Source: Oceanospirillales bacterium (GTDB lineage Bacteria > Pseudomonadota > Gammaproteobacteria > Pseudomonadales > Balneatricaceae). Taken from it: 45,045 nucleotides of DNA. The stretch is from the NCBI GenBank assembly GCA_007693685.1, contig REDB01000218.1, forward strand, positions 1 to 45,045, in the 5' to 3' direction. Below are positions 9,262 to 18,463 of the stretch, in pieces. The translations under genes were made by a program, and so were the position numbers. Position 1 is the stretch's first letter. Every line of letters starts with the position of its first letter. The notes under the pieces were generated by a model. That model searched no databases, had not been told where the DNA came from, and worked only from the letters and a program-made list of their open reading frames with translations.

Positions 9262-9361
9262 ATGCTAGAAAGCTAGTACTTTGTTAGTCCTCTATAAGGA
9301 TGTCATAAAACAGGTATCTGGATCTAGATCTGAAGGGTAACTATTTCCACTTTTGTAAAAG

Positions 9362-9387
9362 AACAAGGCAGCCGAAGCTGCCCTGTT
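9362..9387 (-). terminator. Terminator of prpE with an extra-stable UUCG tetraloop
   Basis: Read on the minus strand, AACAGGGCAGC-TTCG-GCTGCCTTGTT forms an 11-pair stem with one mismatch and a C(UUCG)G tetraloop. It is followed by CTTTTAC, a short T-run. It lies about 28 bases past the prpE stop and before tamA. Confidence 0.7.
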
Positions 9388-9414
9388 AGATCCAAAAAGT
9401 AATGAATTTACGGG

Positions 9415-11310
9415 TTAGGATTTAGTCACCAAACCTTGCTCGTTCATAATACCTTCGATTTCCGCAAGACTCGCTGGATCATCAATAGTTGAAGGAATAG
9501 TGTATTCCTTACCATCAGCAATTTGACGTAGCAGTTTGCGGAGGATCTTTCCGGAGCGGGTCTTTGGTAAGCGCTGAACGACAATCGCACGGTTGAAACA
9601 GGCGATAGGACCTATCTCTTTACGTACCATAGCAATCAGTTCTTTTTCCAGTACCTCTTCTTCCGTATCCACCCCATCTTTCAACAGTACAAGACCAATC
9701 GGTGCTTGCCCCTTGAGCGGATCGTTGACGCCGATCACGGCGCACTCTGCTACAGCGGGATGCGCTGCGACAATTTCTTCCATTTCACCCGTGGACAGTC
9801 GGTGACCTGCCACGTTGATGACATCATCGGTACGACCCATAATAAAGACGTAACCTTCTTCATCCATGTAACCACCATCACCGGTGGTGTAGTATCCTGG
9901 TGCTTCTGTTAAGTAACCGGTACGGAAGCGTTCAAAGTCACCCCAAACCGTCGCTAAGCAACTGGGTGGAAGTGGTAGCTTGATGGCAATAGAACCTTGC
10001 TCGCCACGTGGTAATGGATTGCCTTCTGCATCGAGAATTTCTATGTTGTAACCCGGAATCGGCAATGTAGAAGAGCCTGGCTTAGTTGGCTTTAATTCGA
10101 TACCGGTCAAATTGCCGCAAATAGCCCAGCCTGTTTCAGTTTGCCACCAGTGATCAACAACTGGCTTACCTGTTTTCTCAACAGTCCAGTCATAGGTAGG
10201 AGGATCTAAACGCTCACCTGCCATGAAGATAGTTTTCAATGCAGAGGTGTCGTATTTTTTGAACTCTAGTGCTTCAGGATCTTCTTTCTTGATAGCACGG
10301 AAAGCCGTCGGTGCAGCAAAAAGGGCTTTAACCTTGTAATCAGCACATACACGCCAGAAAGCACCGGCATCAGGAGTACGAACAGGCTTGCCTTCATAAA
10401 CTACTGTGGTGCAACCAGCTAATAGCGGTGCATAAACAATATAGGAATGACCTACCACCCAGCCAACATCGGATGCTGCCCAGAAGACATCACCTGGCTC
10501 CATGTCGTAGATGGCTTTCATGGAATATTTTAGAGCAACGGCATGACCACCATTATCACGCTGAACCCCTTTCGGCTTACCTGTAGTACCTGAAGTGTAA
10601 AGCACATATAAAGGATCTGTACCCTTAACAGGAACACAATCAGCAGGTTCTGCTTTAGCCATGGCTTCGTGCCAATCGATATCTTGACCATCGATTAATT
10701 CAGCTTTAGCTTGTGGACGTTGAATAACGATACAAGAGTCAGGCTTATGAGCTGATAGTTGAATCGCCTCATCCAACATAGGCTTGTATTCGATAATCTT
10801 TTTAACTTCGACGCCACAAGACGCAGATACAACAACCTTAGGTTCGGCATCTTCAATACGGACTGCCAATTCGTGTGGAGCAAAGCCGCCAAATACAACA
10901 GAATGGATCGCACCAAGGCGTGCAACTGCAAACATGGCAATTAAGGCTTCTGGGATCATCGGCATATAAAGAACAACACGATCGCCCTTTCCTACGCCTT
11001 GGCTTTTTAATACACCCGCAAACAATGCAACTTGATCACGCATCTCTTTGTAGGTCAGTGTGCTGCGAGTATCCGTTACAGGCGAATCAAAAATAATCGC
11101 AAGTTGGTCACCACGACCTTGCTCTACATGGTAATCAAGCGCCATGTAGGCGGTATTCATTTCACCATCGGCGAACCAACGGTAGATTCCATTTTCATCT
11201 TTTGACAGGATCTGTTCCGGCTTTTTGTACCAGGGCACATCGGCTGCTTTTTCTGCCCAAAAGGCTTCAGGATTTTCGACAGACTTAGTGTATTCAGCAT
11301 GATAGGACAT
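9415..11310 (-). CDS. prpE: Propionyl-CoA synthetase (PrpE-type acyl-CoA ligase)
   Basis: This AMP-forming acyl-CoA synthetase would activate propionate (and more weakly acetate) to the CoA ester with ATP. It carries the P-loop-like YTSGTTGKPKGVQRD, the CoA-contact block DVGWVVGHSYIVYAPL, the WWQTETGW motif, GYYTTGDGG, the hinge region GRTDDVINVAGHRLSTGEMEE, and the catalytic lysine in PKTRSGKILRK. The features TFMAGERLDPPTYDW-like, LPLPPSCLATVWGD and HRLSTGEMEE fit PrpE/ACSS3 better than Acs. I chose the ATG at 11310 (631 residues, the usual PrpE length; MSYHAEYTKSVENPEAFW) with AGGG upstream. A longer form from 11388 lacks a ribosome-binding site. No prpBCD genes are present. It is divergent from metH. 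Acetate versus propionate preference is inferred from resemblance. Confidence 0.85.
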   Translation of the reverse strand: MSYHAEYTKSVENPEAFWAEKAADVPWYKKPEQILSKDENGIYRWFADGEMNTAYMALDYHVEQGRGDQLAIIFDSPVTDTRSTLTYKEMRDQVALFAGVLKSQGVGKGDRVVLYMPMIPEALIAMFAVARLGAIHSVVFGGFAPHELAVRIEDAEPKVVVSASCGVEVKKIIEYKPMLDEAIQLSAHKPDSCIVIQRPQAKAELIDGQDIDWHEAMAKAEPADCVPVKGTDPLYVLYTSGTTGKPKGVQRDNGGHAVALKYSMKAIYDMEPGDVFWAASDVGWVVGHSYIVYAPLLAGCTTVVYEGKPVRTPDAGAFWRVCADYKVKALFAAPTAFRAIKKEDPEALEFKKYDTSALKTIFMAGERLDPPTYDWTVEKTGKPVVDHWWQTETGWAICGNLTGIELKPTKPGSSTLPIPGYNIEILDAEGNPLPRGEQGSIAIKLPLPPSCLATVWGDFERFRTGYLTEAPGYYTTGDGGYMDEEGYVFIMGRTDDVINVAGHRLSTGEMEEIVAAHPAVAECAVIGVNDPLKGQAPIGLVLLKDGVDTEEEVLEKELIAMVRKEIGPIACFNRAIVVQRLPKTRSGKILRKLLRQIADGKEYTIPSTIDDPASLAEIEGIMNEQGLVTKS

Positions 11311-11598
11311 AGAGCGGGCCCTTTTGATTAGTTTTAGAACACGAATTGAGGGGCTGGTCTTATTATTGTTGACACTTGACCCTTTCATAGGCTGATACTG
11401 TAACGAAACTAGCCCACAATTTAACTAAGACAAAAGGATGATTTTTGACTATATAACTCCGCAACCCCCTTGAAATGGGCTTATGCAAAAATAAAATTTT
11501 TTTAGTCCTGTCGATCAATGTGTCGACAATCTAAGCCAAGCTGATGTTGATAATCAAGTTTTTCCATTTTTACTATTAGAATGTTTTTCATCCCATCA

Positions 11599-11611
11599 TG
11601 AATAGGGTTCA
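11599..11611 (+). promoter_or_regulatory. Candidate MetR-binding site upstream of metH
   Basis: TGAATAGGGTTCA matches the published MetR consensus TGAA-N5-TTCA at every fixed position. It ends 72 bases before the metH start codon and directly abuts the weak -35 region of the candidate metH promoter, where an activator would be expected. In enteric bacteria MetR activates metH, so location and match agree. Binding has not been shown here. Confidence 0.6.
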
Positions 11612-11640
11612 GACAACGCAGTGATTTTTTGAGGTACAAT
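11612..11640 (+). promoter_or_regulatory. Candidate metH promoter
   Basis: A -10 like TACAAT lies at 11635-11640. The base positions 17 upstream (GACAAC, 11612-11617) make a poor -35, fitting an activator-dependent promoter next to the MetR box. Predicted transcription start is near 11647. Confidence 0.4.
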
Positions 11641-11683
11641 TCACGATTATTTTTGTGTCAGTTATTTATAAAGGCCAAGCTTC

Positions 11684-14600
11684 GTGAGCAGATCCAGCAC
11701 TTTTATCTCTCTAGAAAAAACGTTGAACCAGCGCATTATGATTTTGGATGGTGGTATGGGCACCATGATTCAAAACCGTAAACTTGAAGAAGTAGACTAT
11801 CGCGGTAGTCGTTTTGCGGACTGGCATACGGATGTCAAAGGCAACAATGACCTTTTAGTGCTAACACAGCCTGATTTGATTCGTGATATTCACTTAGAGT
11901 ATCTGCGTGCTGGCGCAGATATTATTGAGACCAACACCTTCAATGCGACCGTGATCGCTATGGCTGATTATGAGATGGAAAGTCTCAGCCGTGAGATCAA
12001 TGTTGCAGCGGCACGTTTAGCGAGAGAAGCCTGTGATCTAGTCACTACTGAAACACCGGATCGCCCTCGATATGTAGCAGGTGTATTAGGTCCGACCAAC
12101 CGGACTGCCTCTATTTCTCCTGATGTTAATGACCCCGGTTATCGTAATGTGTCGTTTGATGAGTTGGTAGAAGCCTACACCGAATCCATTGATGGATTAT
12201 TAGAAGGTGGTTCTGATCTAATCTTGATCGAAACCATCTTTGACACCCTAAATGCTAAAGCAGCCATCTATGCTGTTGAACAGTATTTTGATGATCACCA
12301 GATCCGTATTCCTGTCATGATCTCAGGAACGATTACCGATGCATCAGGGCGTACTTTGTCTGGCCAAACAACGGAAGCCTTCTGGAACTCAGTCAACCAT
12401 GCTCGTCCTATCAGCATCGGTTTGAACTGTGCCTTAGGTCCGAAAGAACTTCGCCAATATGTCGAAGAGCTATCCCGTATTGCCAATACCTATGTTTCAG
12501 TTCACCCCAATGCCGGCTTGCCTAATGCCTTTGGCGAATACGATGAAACACCAGAGCAGATGGCTGTTGAGATTCGTGAATGGGCTGAGTCGGGTTTTGT
12601 GAATATTGTCGGTGGCTGCTGTGGTACCACGCCAGATCATATTCGCGTCATTCGTGAAGCGATTGAGTCTTGCCCTCCCCGTCAAATCCCTGATATTGCC
12701 GTTGAATGTCGACTGGCTGGTCTTGAGCCGCTAAATATCGGTGCCGATACATTGTTTGTTAACGTGGGTGAACGAACTAACGTCACCGGTTCTGCTCGCT
12801 TCCGTCGATTGATTAAAGAAGGCGATTACGAAACCGCCTTGGATGTTGCGCGTCAGCAGGTTGAATCGGGTGCCCAGATCATCGATATCAATATGGATGA
12901 AGGGATGCTGGATGCTGAAGCGGCAATGATTCGCTTCTTGAATCTGATCGCTTCTGAACCCGATATCTCTCGCGTACCGATCATGCTCGACTCTTCCAAA
13001 TGGGAGATTTTAGAGCAAGGCTTAAAACGGATTCAGGGTAAAGGGATTGTTAACTCCATCAGCTTAAAAGAAGGTGAAGAAAACTTCATCGAGCAAGCGC
13101 GTAAAATTCGTCGCTATGGTGCGGCGGTTGTCGTCATGGCCTTTGATGAAACTGGTCAAGCCGACACTTATAAGCGCAAGACTGAAATCTGTGAGCGTTC
13201 TTATAAAGTACTGACTGAAAAAGTTGGCTTTCCGCCGGAAGATATTATTTTTGACCCGAATATTTTTGCCATCGCAACGGGTATTGAAGAACATGACAAC
13301 TATGCGGTGGACTTTATCCAAGCGACCCATTGGATTAAAAAGCATCTACCTCATGCAATGATTTCAGGCGGCGTCTCTAACGTCTCTTTCTCTTTCCGTG
13401 GTAACGACAAAGTTCGTGAAGCGATTCACTGTGTGTTCCTGTATCACGCCATCCGTAATGGTATGGATATGGGTATCGTTAACGCAGGTCAATTGGCGAT
13501 CTATGATGACTTGCCTGCTGATCTAAAAGAACACGTTGAAGATATCGTCTTGAATCGCCGCAGTGATGCCACCGAGCGAATGCTGGAACTCGCTGAAAAA
13601 TATCGTGGTGGTGCGAGCGAATCAACATCGACGCAAGACTTGTCATGGCGAGAACAGAATGTCGAAAAACGTCTTGAACATGCGCTGGTAAAAGGCATCA
13701 CTGATTATATCGACGAAGATGTAGAAGAGTGCCGTCAGAAGTTCGAGCGCCCTATTCAAGTCATTGAAGGTCCTTTAATGGATGGTATGGGTGTCGTCGG
13801 TGATCTCTTTGGTGCCGGTAAGATGTTCCTGCCACAGGTGGTTAAATCGGCACGTGTGATGAAAAAAGCGGTCGCTTATTTAATGCCCTATATCGAAGCA
13901 GCTAAAGCCGATAACGCTAGTAGCTCTGCCGGTAAAGTGATTATGGCAACCGTAAAGGGTGACGTTCACGATATCGGTAAAAATATTGTCGGTGTTGTGT
14001 TGCAATGTAACAACTTTGAAGTGATCGATTTGGGCGTCATGGTGTCCAGTGAAACCATCCTGAAAACTGCTCGCGAACATAACGCAGACATCATTGGTCT
14101 ATCGGGTTTGATCACGCCATCACTGGATGAAATGGTACATGTTGCTAAAGAGATGCAGCGACAAGGTTTCCATATTCCCTTAATGATTGGCGGTGCAACC
14201 ACTTCTAAAGCCCATACAGCGGTGAAGATAGAACCGCACTATAAGAACAATCAAGTGGTGCATGTCACCAATGCATCACGTTCTGTAGGCGTTGCTTCAT
14301 CTCTACTTTCTAAAGAGAAGAAAGATAACTTTATCAAAGAGATAAAGGATGAATATCAAGCAGTACGTGAGCGTCATGCGGAGCGCCAACAAGACTCCAG
14401 ACGTATCACCTTAGAGGCAGCTAGAGCTAATCACTTCCCCATTGATTGGGATGCTTATACACCACCTAAGCCGCTCAAACCCGGCATTCACGTATTCAAG
14501 GATTACGATTTACATCTGTTAAAAGACTTCATCGATTGGACACCTTTCTTCCAAGCATGGGAACTGGCGGGTCGATATCCTCGCATTTTGACAGATGAAG

Positions 14601-15394
14601 TGGTGGGTGAAGAAGCAACCAAACTCTTTGCTGATGCACAAGCGATGTTGGATGATCTGATCAACAACAAGCGTCTTCAGGCTAACGCTGTGATCGGTCT
14701 CTTCCCTGCCAATCAGGTAGGACATGATGATATTGAACTATATACCAGTGAAGATCGTGATCAAACTCTGATGAAAACTCACCACCTTCGTCAGCAAATG
14801 TATAAAGTGGAAGGCAAACCCAACATCTGCTTAGCCGATTTCGTTGCCCCTAAAAGCAGTGGCAAAGAAGATTGGATTGGCGGCTTTGCCGTCAGTACAG
14901 GTTTTGGTGTCGATGAATTAGTTGCAGAATATGAATCTCGACAAGACATTTATAACAGCATCATGGTGAAAGCCTTAGCTGATCGTTTAGCAGAAGCCTT
15001 CGCTGAACATATGCACAGCCGCATTCGTAAAGAGTTTTGGGGCTATGCAGCCGATGAAAAGCTGGATAACGATGCGTTGATTAAAGAGCAATATCAAGGC
15101 ATCCGCCCTGCTCCCGGTTATCCTGCATGTCCAGAGCACTCAGAGAAAGGGTTGTTATGGCAACTCCTAAATGTAGAAGAAAATACCGGTATTACTCTGA
15201 CAGATAGCTTTGCTATGTTGCCAACAGCAGCGGTTAGCGGCTGGTACTTTAGCCATCCAGATTCTCAGTATTTTGGTGTTGCTAAATTAAGTGAAGACCA
15301 AGTCGAAAACTATGCTCATCGTAAAGGCTGGAGCATGGATGAAGCTGAGCGTTGGTTATCACCGAATCTGGGTTATGAACCTGAACAAAACTGA
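11684..15394 (+). CDS. metH: Cobalamin-dependent methionine synthase
   Basis: MetH moves a methyl group from 5-methyltetrahydrofolate through cobalamin to homocysteine, making methionine. All modules are present in order. The homocysteine domain (1-330) has zinc ligands C249 (GLNCALG), C312 and C313 (GGCCGTT). The folate domain (about 350-620) includes [11 protein letters not shown]. The cobalamin cap and binding domains (about 650-890) have the lower ligand H762 in GDVHDIGKN. The AdoMet activation domain (about 910-1236) ends in [12 protein letters not shown] and the [18 protein letters not shown] tail. The length of 1236 residues is close to E. coli MetH (1227), and the ligand positions are shifted by only two or three. 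It starts with a GTG, with AAGG ten bases upstream. tpm follows 28 bases later, possibly in the same transcript. Confidence 0.97.
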   Translation: MSRSSTFISLEKTLNQRIMILDGGMGTMIQNRKLEEVDYRGSRFADWHTDVKGNNDLLVLTQPDLIRDIHLEYLRAGADIIETNTFNATVIAMADYEMESLSREINVAAARLAREACDLVTTETPDRPRYVAGVLGPTNRTASISPDVNDPGYRNVSFDELVEAYTESIDGLLEGGSDLILIETIFDTLNAKAAIYAVEQYFDDHQIRIPVMISGTITDASGRTLSGQTTEAFWNSVNHARPISIGLNCALGPKELRQYVEELSRIANTYVSVHPNAGLPNAFGEYDETPEQMAVEIREWAESGFVNIVGGCCGTTPDHIRVIREAIESCPPRQIPDIAVECRLAGLEPLNIGADTLFVNVGERTNVTGSARFRRLIKEGDYETALDVARQQVESGAQIIDINMDEGMLDAEAAMIRFLNLIASEPDISRVPIMLDSSKWEILEQGLKRIQGKGIVNSISLKEGEENFIEQARKIRRYGAAVVVMAFDETGQADTYKRKTEICERSYKVLTEKVGFPPEDIIFDPNIFAIATGIEEHDNYAVDFIQATHWIKKHLPHAMISGGVSNVSFSFRGNDKVREAIHCVFLYHAIRNGMDMGIVNAGQLAIYDDLPADLKEHVEDIVLNRRSDATERMLELAEKYRGGASESTSTQDLSWREQNVEKRLEHALVKGITDYIDEDVEECRQKFERPIQVIEGPLMDGMGVVGDLFGAGKMFLPQVVKSARVMKKAVAYLMPYIEAAKADNASSSAGKVIMATVKGDVHDIGKNIVGVVLQCNNFEVIDLGVMVSSETILKTAREHNADIIGLSGLITPSLDEMVHVAKEMQRQGFHIPLMIGGATTSKAHTAVKIEPHYKNNQVVHVTNASRSVGVASSLLSKEKKDNFIKEIKDEYQAVRERHAERQQDSRRITLEAARANHFPIDWDAYTPPKPLKPGIHVFKDYDLHLLKDFIDWTPFFQAWELAGRYPRILTDEVVGEEATKLFADAQAMLDDLINNKRLQANAVIGLFPANQVGHDDIELYTSEDRDQTLMKTHHLRQQMYKVEGKPNICLADFVAPKSSGKEDWIGGFAVSTGFGVDELVAEYESRQDIYNSIMVKALADRLAEAFAEHMHSRIRKEFWGYAADEKLDNDALIKEQYQGIRPAPGYPACPEHSEKGLLWQLLNVEENTGITLTDSFAMLPTAAVSGWYFSHPDSQYFGVAKLSEDQVENYAHRKGWSMDEAERWLSPNLGYEPEQN

Positions 15395-15422
15395 TTATTA
15401 TCCCTTTTGGAGACTTTCCTAA

Positions 15423-16070
15423 GTGGAACATCAATTCTGGCAAGATAGATGGGAGCTGAATCAAATCGGCTTCCATCAAGAAGAGATTAACGAGTATTTA
15501 AGTAGCCATTGGCAAGCATTGGGAATCCGAGATGGTGCACCTGTGTTTGTTCCTTTATGTGGTAAGAGCTTAGATATGCTCTGGCTTCGTGAACAGGGTC
15601 ATGCCGTACTGGGAATTGAACTGAGTGAAATGGCACTAGAGCAGTTTTTTACAGAAAACCAGCTACCCTTTTCACGTGAGCAGCGTGGTCACTATACTCA
15701 TTTTACGACTGACCAAATGCGCTTATTAGCCGGTGATTTTTTTAAATTAACACCTGAAGATATAGCGCCGATTGAGGCGGTTTATGACCGAGCTTCATTA
15801 ATTGCGCTACCACCGGATATGCGCGTTGATTATGCTCGTCATATGGCGATCTTACTACCAGAAGGCGCTCACATCCTTTTGATCTCTTTAGAATATGATG
15901 ATGGCATGCTCAAAGGTCCTCCTTTCTGTGTTAGAGAAGCGGAAGTTGAGCAGCTATTCTCGAAATGGTTTGATATTGTTCGACATGGTCGCTTTGAAGG
16001 TGTCTGGGCAAAGAAAAAGCCTGCAACAGAAGTGGTTTATACCCTGACTCGACGTGCTAATACTGCCTAA
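15423..16070 (+). CDS. tpm: Thiopurine S-methyltransferase
   Basis: This is a cytosolic AdoMet-dependent methyltransferase of the TPMT family. The bacterial versions act on thiopurines and are linked to selenite and tellurite methylation. The family start EHQFWQDRWELNQIGFHQ is clear, followed by VFVPLCGKSLDMLWL (AdoMet loop), GIELSEMALEQFF and YDRASLIALPPDMR. The length of 215 residues is standard for bacterial Tpm (about 218). It starts with GTG, with a GGAG about eleven bases upstream. Placed directly behind metH, which takes part in the methionine/AdoMet cycle that supplies its methyl donor, though this may be coincidence. A long hairpin follows its stop. Confidence 0.92.
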   Translation: MEHQFWQDRWELNQIGFHQEEINEYLSSHWQALGIRDGAPVFVPLCGKSLDMLWLREQGHAVLGIELSEMALEQFFTENQLPFSREQRGHYTHFTTDQMRLLAGDFFKLTPEDIAPIEAVYDRASLIALPPDMRVDYARHMAILLPEGAHILLISLEYDDGMLKGPPFCVREAEVEQLFSKWFDIVRHGRFEGVWAKKKPATEVVYTLTRRANTA

Positions 16071-16071
16071 A

Positions 16072-16108
16072 ACAACCCCCATCATCTTTTGGAGATGATG
16101 GGAGTTGT
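16072..16108. terminator. Bidirectional terminator between tpm and the EF-hand gene
   Basis: CCCATCATCT pairs perfectly with AGATGATGGG around a TTTGG loop, and an outer ACAAC/GTTGT stem adds five more pairs after one mismatch. It sits between two convergent genes. On the minus strand the stem is followed by TTTTAGG, so it should serve the leftward gene best. Confidence 0.65.
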
Positions 16109-16120
16109 GCTCAAAAGCTA

Positions 16121-18376
16121 TTACTCAGCTTCTGCCTCTGCATTGCTCTCTGATTCAGGCGCAGCCTCTTCAATAACAGTGATATTGACTGTCGCATCGT
16201 TAAAAACCGCACCCTCTTCTTCAGTAGTGACATCTTGAGGATTTAAATAACGGTCAAACCAACCTGATGAATAAGCGACTCCCGCCATAACACCAAATAT
16301 GACAAGCCAAAACAGCACTCTAGGCCAAGGAGATTTCTTATCTGCATAGGGGTCATGATGAGTTCGCTTCGCACCTTTAGGTAGGCTAGCCACACCGGTC
16401 AGTGCACCACCAAACGGAATATTGATTCTAGCGCGTGTATTCACTGCCCAACCATTCGCATCCAGAAGCGGCCCTAAGTTACGCTGACGTAACTTTAAAG
16501 ATGCCAATAGCATGGAAGGTCCAGATATCAAGAGCATGATGATGATAAACACCAAGGGGATTTGCCATACAGGAAGTTGCAAGATCGCTGAGACTATCGC
16601 TGCCAAAGCAGTCCCTAAGGCACCAAAAGCTAAACCAACTGCTGCAAAAATACCGGCAAATTTGGCAATATCAAAAGCCTGAGCAGCAGGAGCCTTAACG
16701 CCTTCAGATACGTTTGCTGCAGACTTTTCCTCTACAGCTTTATCTTTCGCGGCAGCAAATTTTTGAATCTGCTCGTTAATCATTCGAGCAATACGCTTAT
16801 AAGGTGACCAAAAAGCTTGTCTAACACTGATCGGATTTTCAATCACTTTGACAACCGATGCATGCCAGTCATTACCGTCTCGGTCGTAAAAGATACCATT
16901 ACGACCAACAACCATCATATCGTCCACATCACCGCCGGTCATTGCTGCCACGATAGTGATGGGAGCTTGATCGAGCCTTGTACATAGACAGTAAACAAGA
17001 TAAGCCCCACTAAGACTGGCTTGTTGTGAATGTCTATCAAGGTCTGTGACACGTAAGCAAAGTTCACAACTACGCTGATCTAAGTAGAGTGTACCTGCTT
17101 GAAAAATCGCTTTACGCTCAGCGCCGTAAAAGTCAGCTAGATTGACGTAATTTCTAAGTAGCGTGACTAAGTCTCTGTTATAGCGCACCAATCTTTCAAC
17201 ACTATCTACTAAGTCAGCGGCTGTATCAGCATTAAGATCTTGCTGAATTAAGTTCGTTAAGGACTCTTGAGTATGCTCAGATAAAAGCGTTTTAAGTTCG
17301 TTAATATCCAATGAGGCGATAGGAGAGTTAGGTTTATCTTGCACCCATTGACGATAAGCTTTAAAGCGAGATGATAAATCTGTCCAAGCGTCTAAACTCA
17401 GCTCTTCACATCTCCCTAAGACCGGCTCTATCACATCTGCATTGAACTGTTGAATGAGTGCAGACCACGCAGGATTGATACCTGAACCTAAAGGCAGCCC
17501 TTTTCCTGCAGCAACAATCGCAATTGGCAGTGCTGTGATGCCTTCAGTTTTATTATCTAACTCTAAAACTGATAATGATTGATACAGCTCATCAGCAGGA
17601 TTTAAAGAAACTGCCGCCTTTCCATCAAACGTGGCTAACTGACAACGAGTAAAATAGTCATCCACTTTAGCTTGAATTTGCTCAAAAAGATCAGCTGCTG
17701 CTGCCGTTTTGTCACCTAATGGAAGGATTTCATCTGCAGAGGTTTCTGCCTTACTAAACCACTCAAATAGCGCATGAGCATCTGCAAAAAACTGATCGAC
17801 TTTTTCTTGGTTGACTCCCGGTTCACCGCTTCGATCATGCTCTTCACCATAGCAGTTGATGATATGAGTGATAATCTGAATTAGTGTTTCATCAGAAGTC
17901 AGCTGAACAGGAATAATACCATCCCCATTAAAATGATCTGGTGTAAAAAGCTTTGTGGTATCAGAAATATCATCAATACCAATCACTTCCGAGTCATTCT
18001 TACCTAGATACTGCAGAATCTGTTTAGCAGTTGCGAGTAATCGAGTACCCTCTTGATCTTCAGAATTTATCGATGAGAGCGGAAGAGCATCGGTTTCTTC
18101 AAAAAGAATTTGCGGATCTTTTAAAACCTGACAAACCCAGCGAACAGCACGAATGATTTCAGGCGCACGGATACGACCATCACCATCCTGATCCAACAAT
18201 GCTAAGGTGCGTTTATCAAACTCCAGACCAACCGTTGGACAAGCTAATACTGACCAAAGCTTTTGGTCTAATTCTGCCAAATGCTTTAAGTCTTCTACTG
18301 TATTGATTTGTACTTGATCAAAGCCACCTGAACGAAAGAAGCGCCATGGATACTGAGTTTGAGTTGATGGATGCAT
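16121..18376 (-). CDS. Uncharacterised EF-hand membrane protein
   Basis: I cannot assign a function to this 751-residue protein. Near the N-terminus it has a complete 12-residue EF-hand loop at 62-73 (D62, D64, D66, G67, I69, E73; LLDQDGDGRIRAPE), so calcium binding is likely. A second, degenerate loop-like NGDGII lies near residue 155. The middle 400 residues are soluble and helical. C-terminally there are two strongly hydrophobic segments (about 572-597 and 603-628) and a third (about 686-708), then an acidic tail rich in Glu and Ala. No signal peptide is visible, so the large domain is probably cytoplasmic. It starts at an ATG with AAAGGGAA nine bases upstream, and is the last gene of a leftward group with an EamA transporter and an M16 protease. 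I recall similar unnamed proteins in other bacteria, but no characterised member. Confidence 0.75.
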   Translation of the reverse strand: MHPSTQTQYPWRFFRSGGFDQVQINTVEDLKHLAELDQKLWSVLACPTVGLEFDKRTLALLDQDGDGRIRAPEIIRAVRWVCQVLKDPQILFEETDALPLSSINSEDQEGTRLLATAKQILQYLGKNDSEVIGIDDISDTTKLFTPDHFNGDGIIPVQLTSDETLIQIITHIINCYGEEHDRSGEPGVNQEKVDQFFADAHALFEWFSKAETSADEILPLGDKTAAAADLFEQIQAKVDDYFTRCQLATFDGKAAVSLNPADELYQSLSVLELDNKTEGITALPIAIVAAGKGLPLGSGINPAWSALIQQFNADVIEPVLGRCEELSLDAWTDLSSRFKAYRQWVQDKPNSPIASLDINELKTLLSEHTQESLTNLIQQDLNADTAADLVDSVERLVRYNRDLVTLLRNYVNLADFYGAERKAIFQAGTLYLDQRSCELCLRVTDLDRHSQQASLSGAYLVYCLCTRLDQAPITIVAAMTGGDVDDMMVVGRNGIFYDRDGNDWHASVVKVIENPISVRQAFWSPYKRIARMINEQIQKFAAAKDKAVEEKSAANVSEGVKAPAAQAFDIAKFAGIFAAVGLAFGALGTALAAIVSAILQLPVWQIPLVFIIIMLLISGPSMLLASLKLRQRNLGPLLDANGWAVNTRARINIPFGGALTGVASLPKGAKRTHHDPYADKKSPWPRVLFWLVIFGVMAGVAYSSGWFDRYLNPQDVTTEEEGAVFNDATVNITVIEEAAPESESNAEAEAE

Positions 18377-18463
18377 AATGAGTTCCCTTTACTATTTTTC
18401 CAACAGATTTGACTAACATGAGAGTATTATTTCAACCACACATAATATATAACTATTCTGATT

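Larger units (their letters stand above)
11311..11683. other. Divergent intergenic region between prpE and metH
   Basis: I see no convincing small gene or RNA in these 373 bases. The right part holds a MetR-box match and a promoter for metH. The middle holds a direct repeat TGTCGA (11509 and 11521, twelve bases apart) and an 11-base palindrome TTGATAATCAA (11547-11557), either of which could serve regulation of prpE. The left part, next to prpE, shows no clear promoter. No SAM or cobalamin riboswitch structure is evident upstream of metH. Confidence 0.6.

Noticed and set aside
9593-11096. Several plus-strand frames opposite prpE
   Set aside because: All are shadows of prpE, overlap each other and lack ribosome-binding sites.
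9415-11310. The ligase as acetyl-CoA synthetase Acs
   Set aside because: The C-terminal blocks (LPLPPSCLATVWGD, HRLSTGEMEE) and the 631-residue length fit PrpE better.
11388-11641. A SAM or cobalamin riboswitch before metH
   Set aside because: I find no conserved B12-box or SAM-type core. A MetR box explains the control region better.
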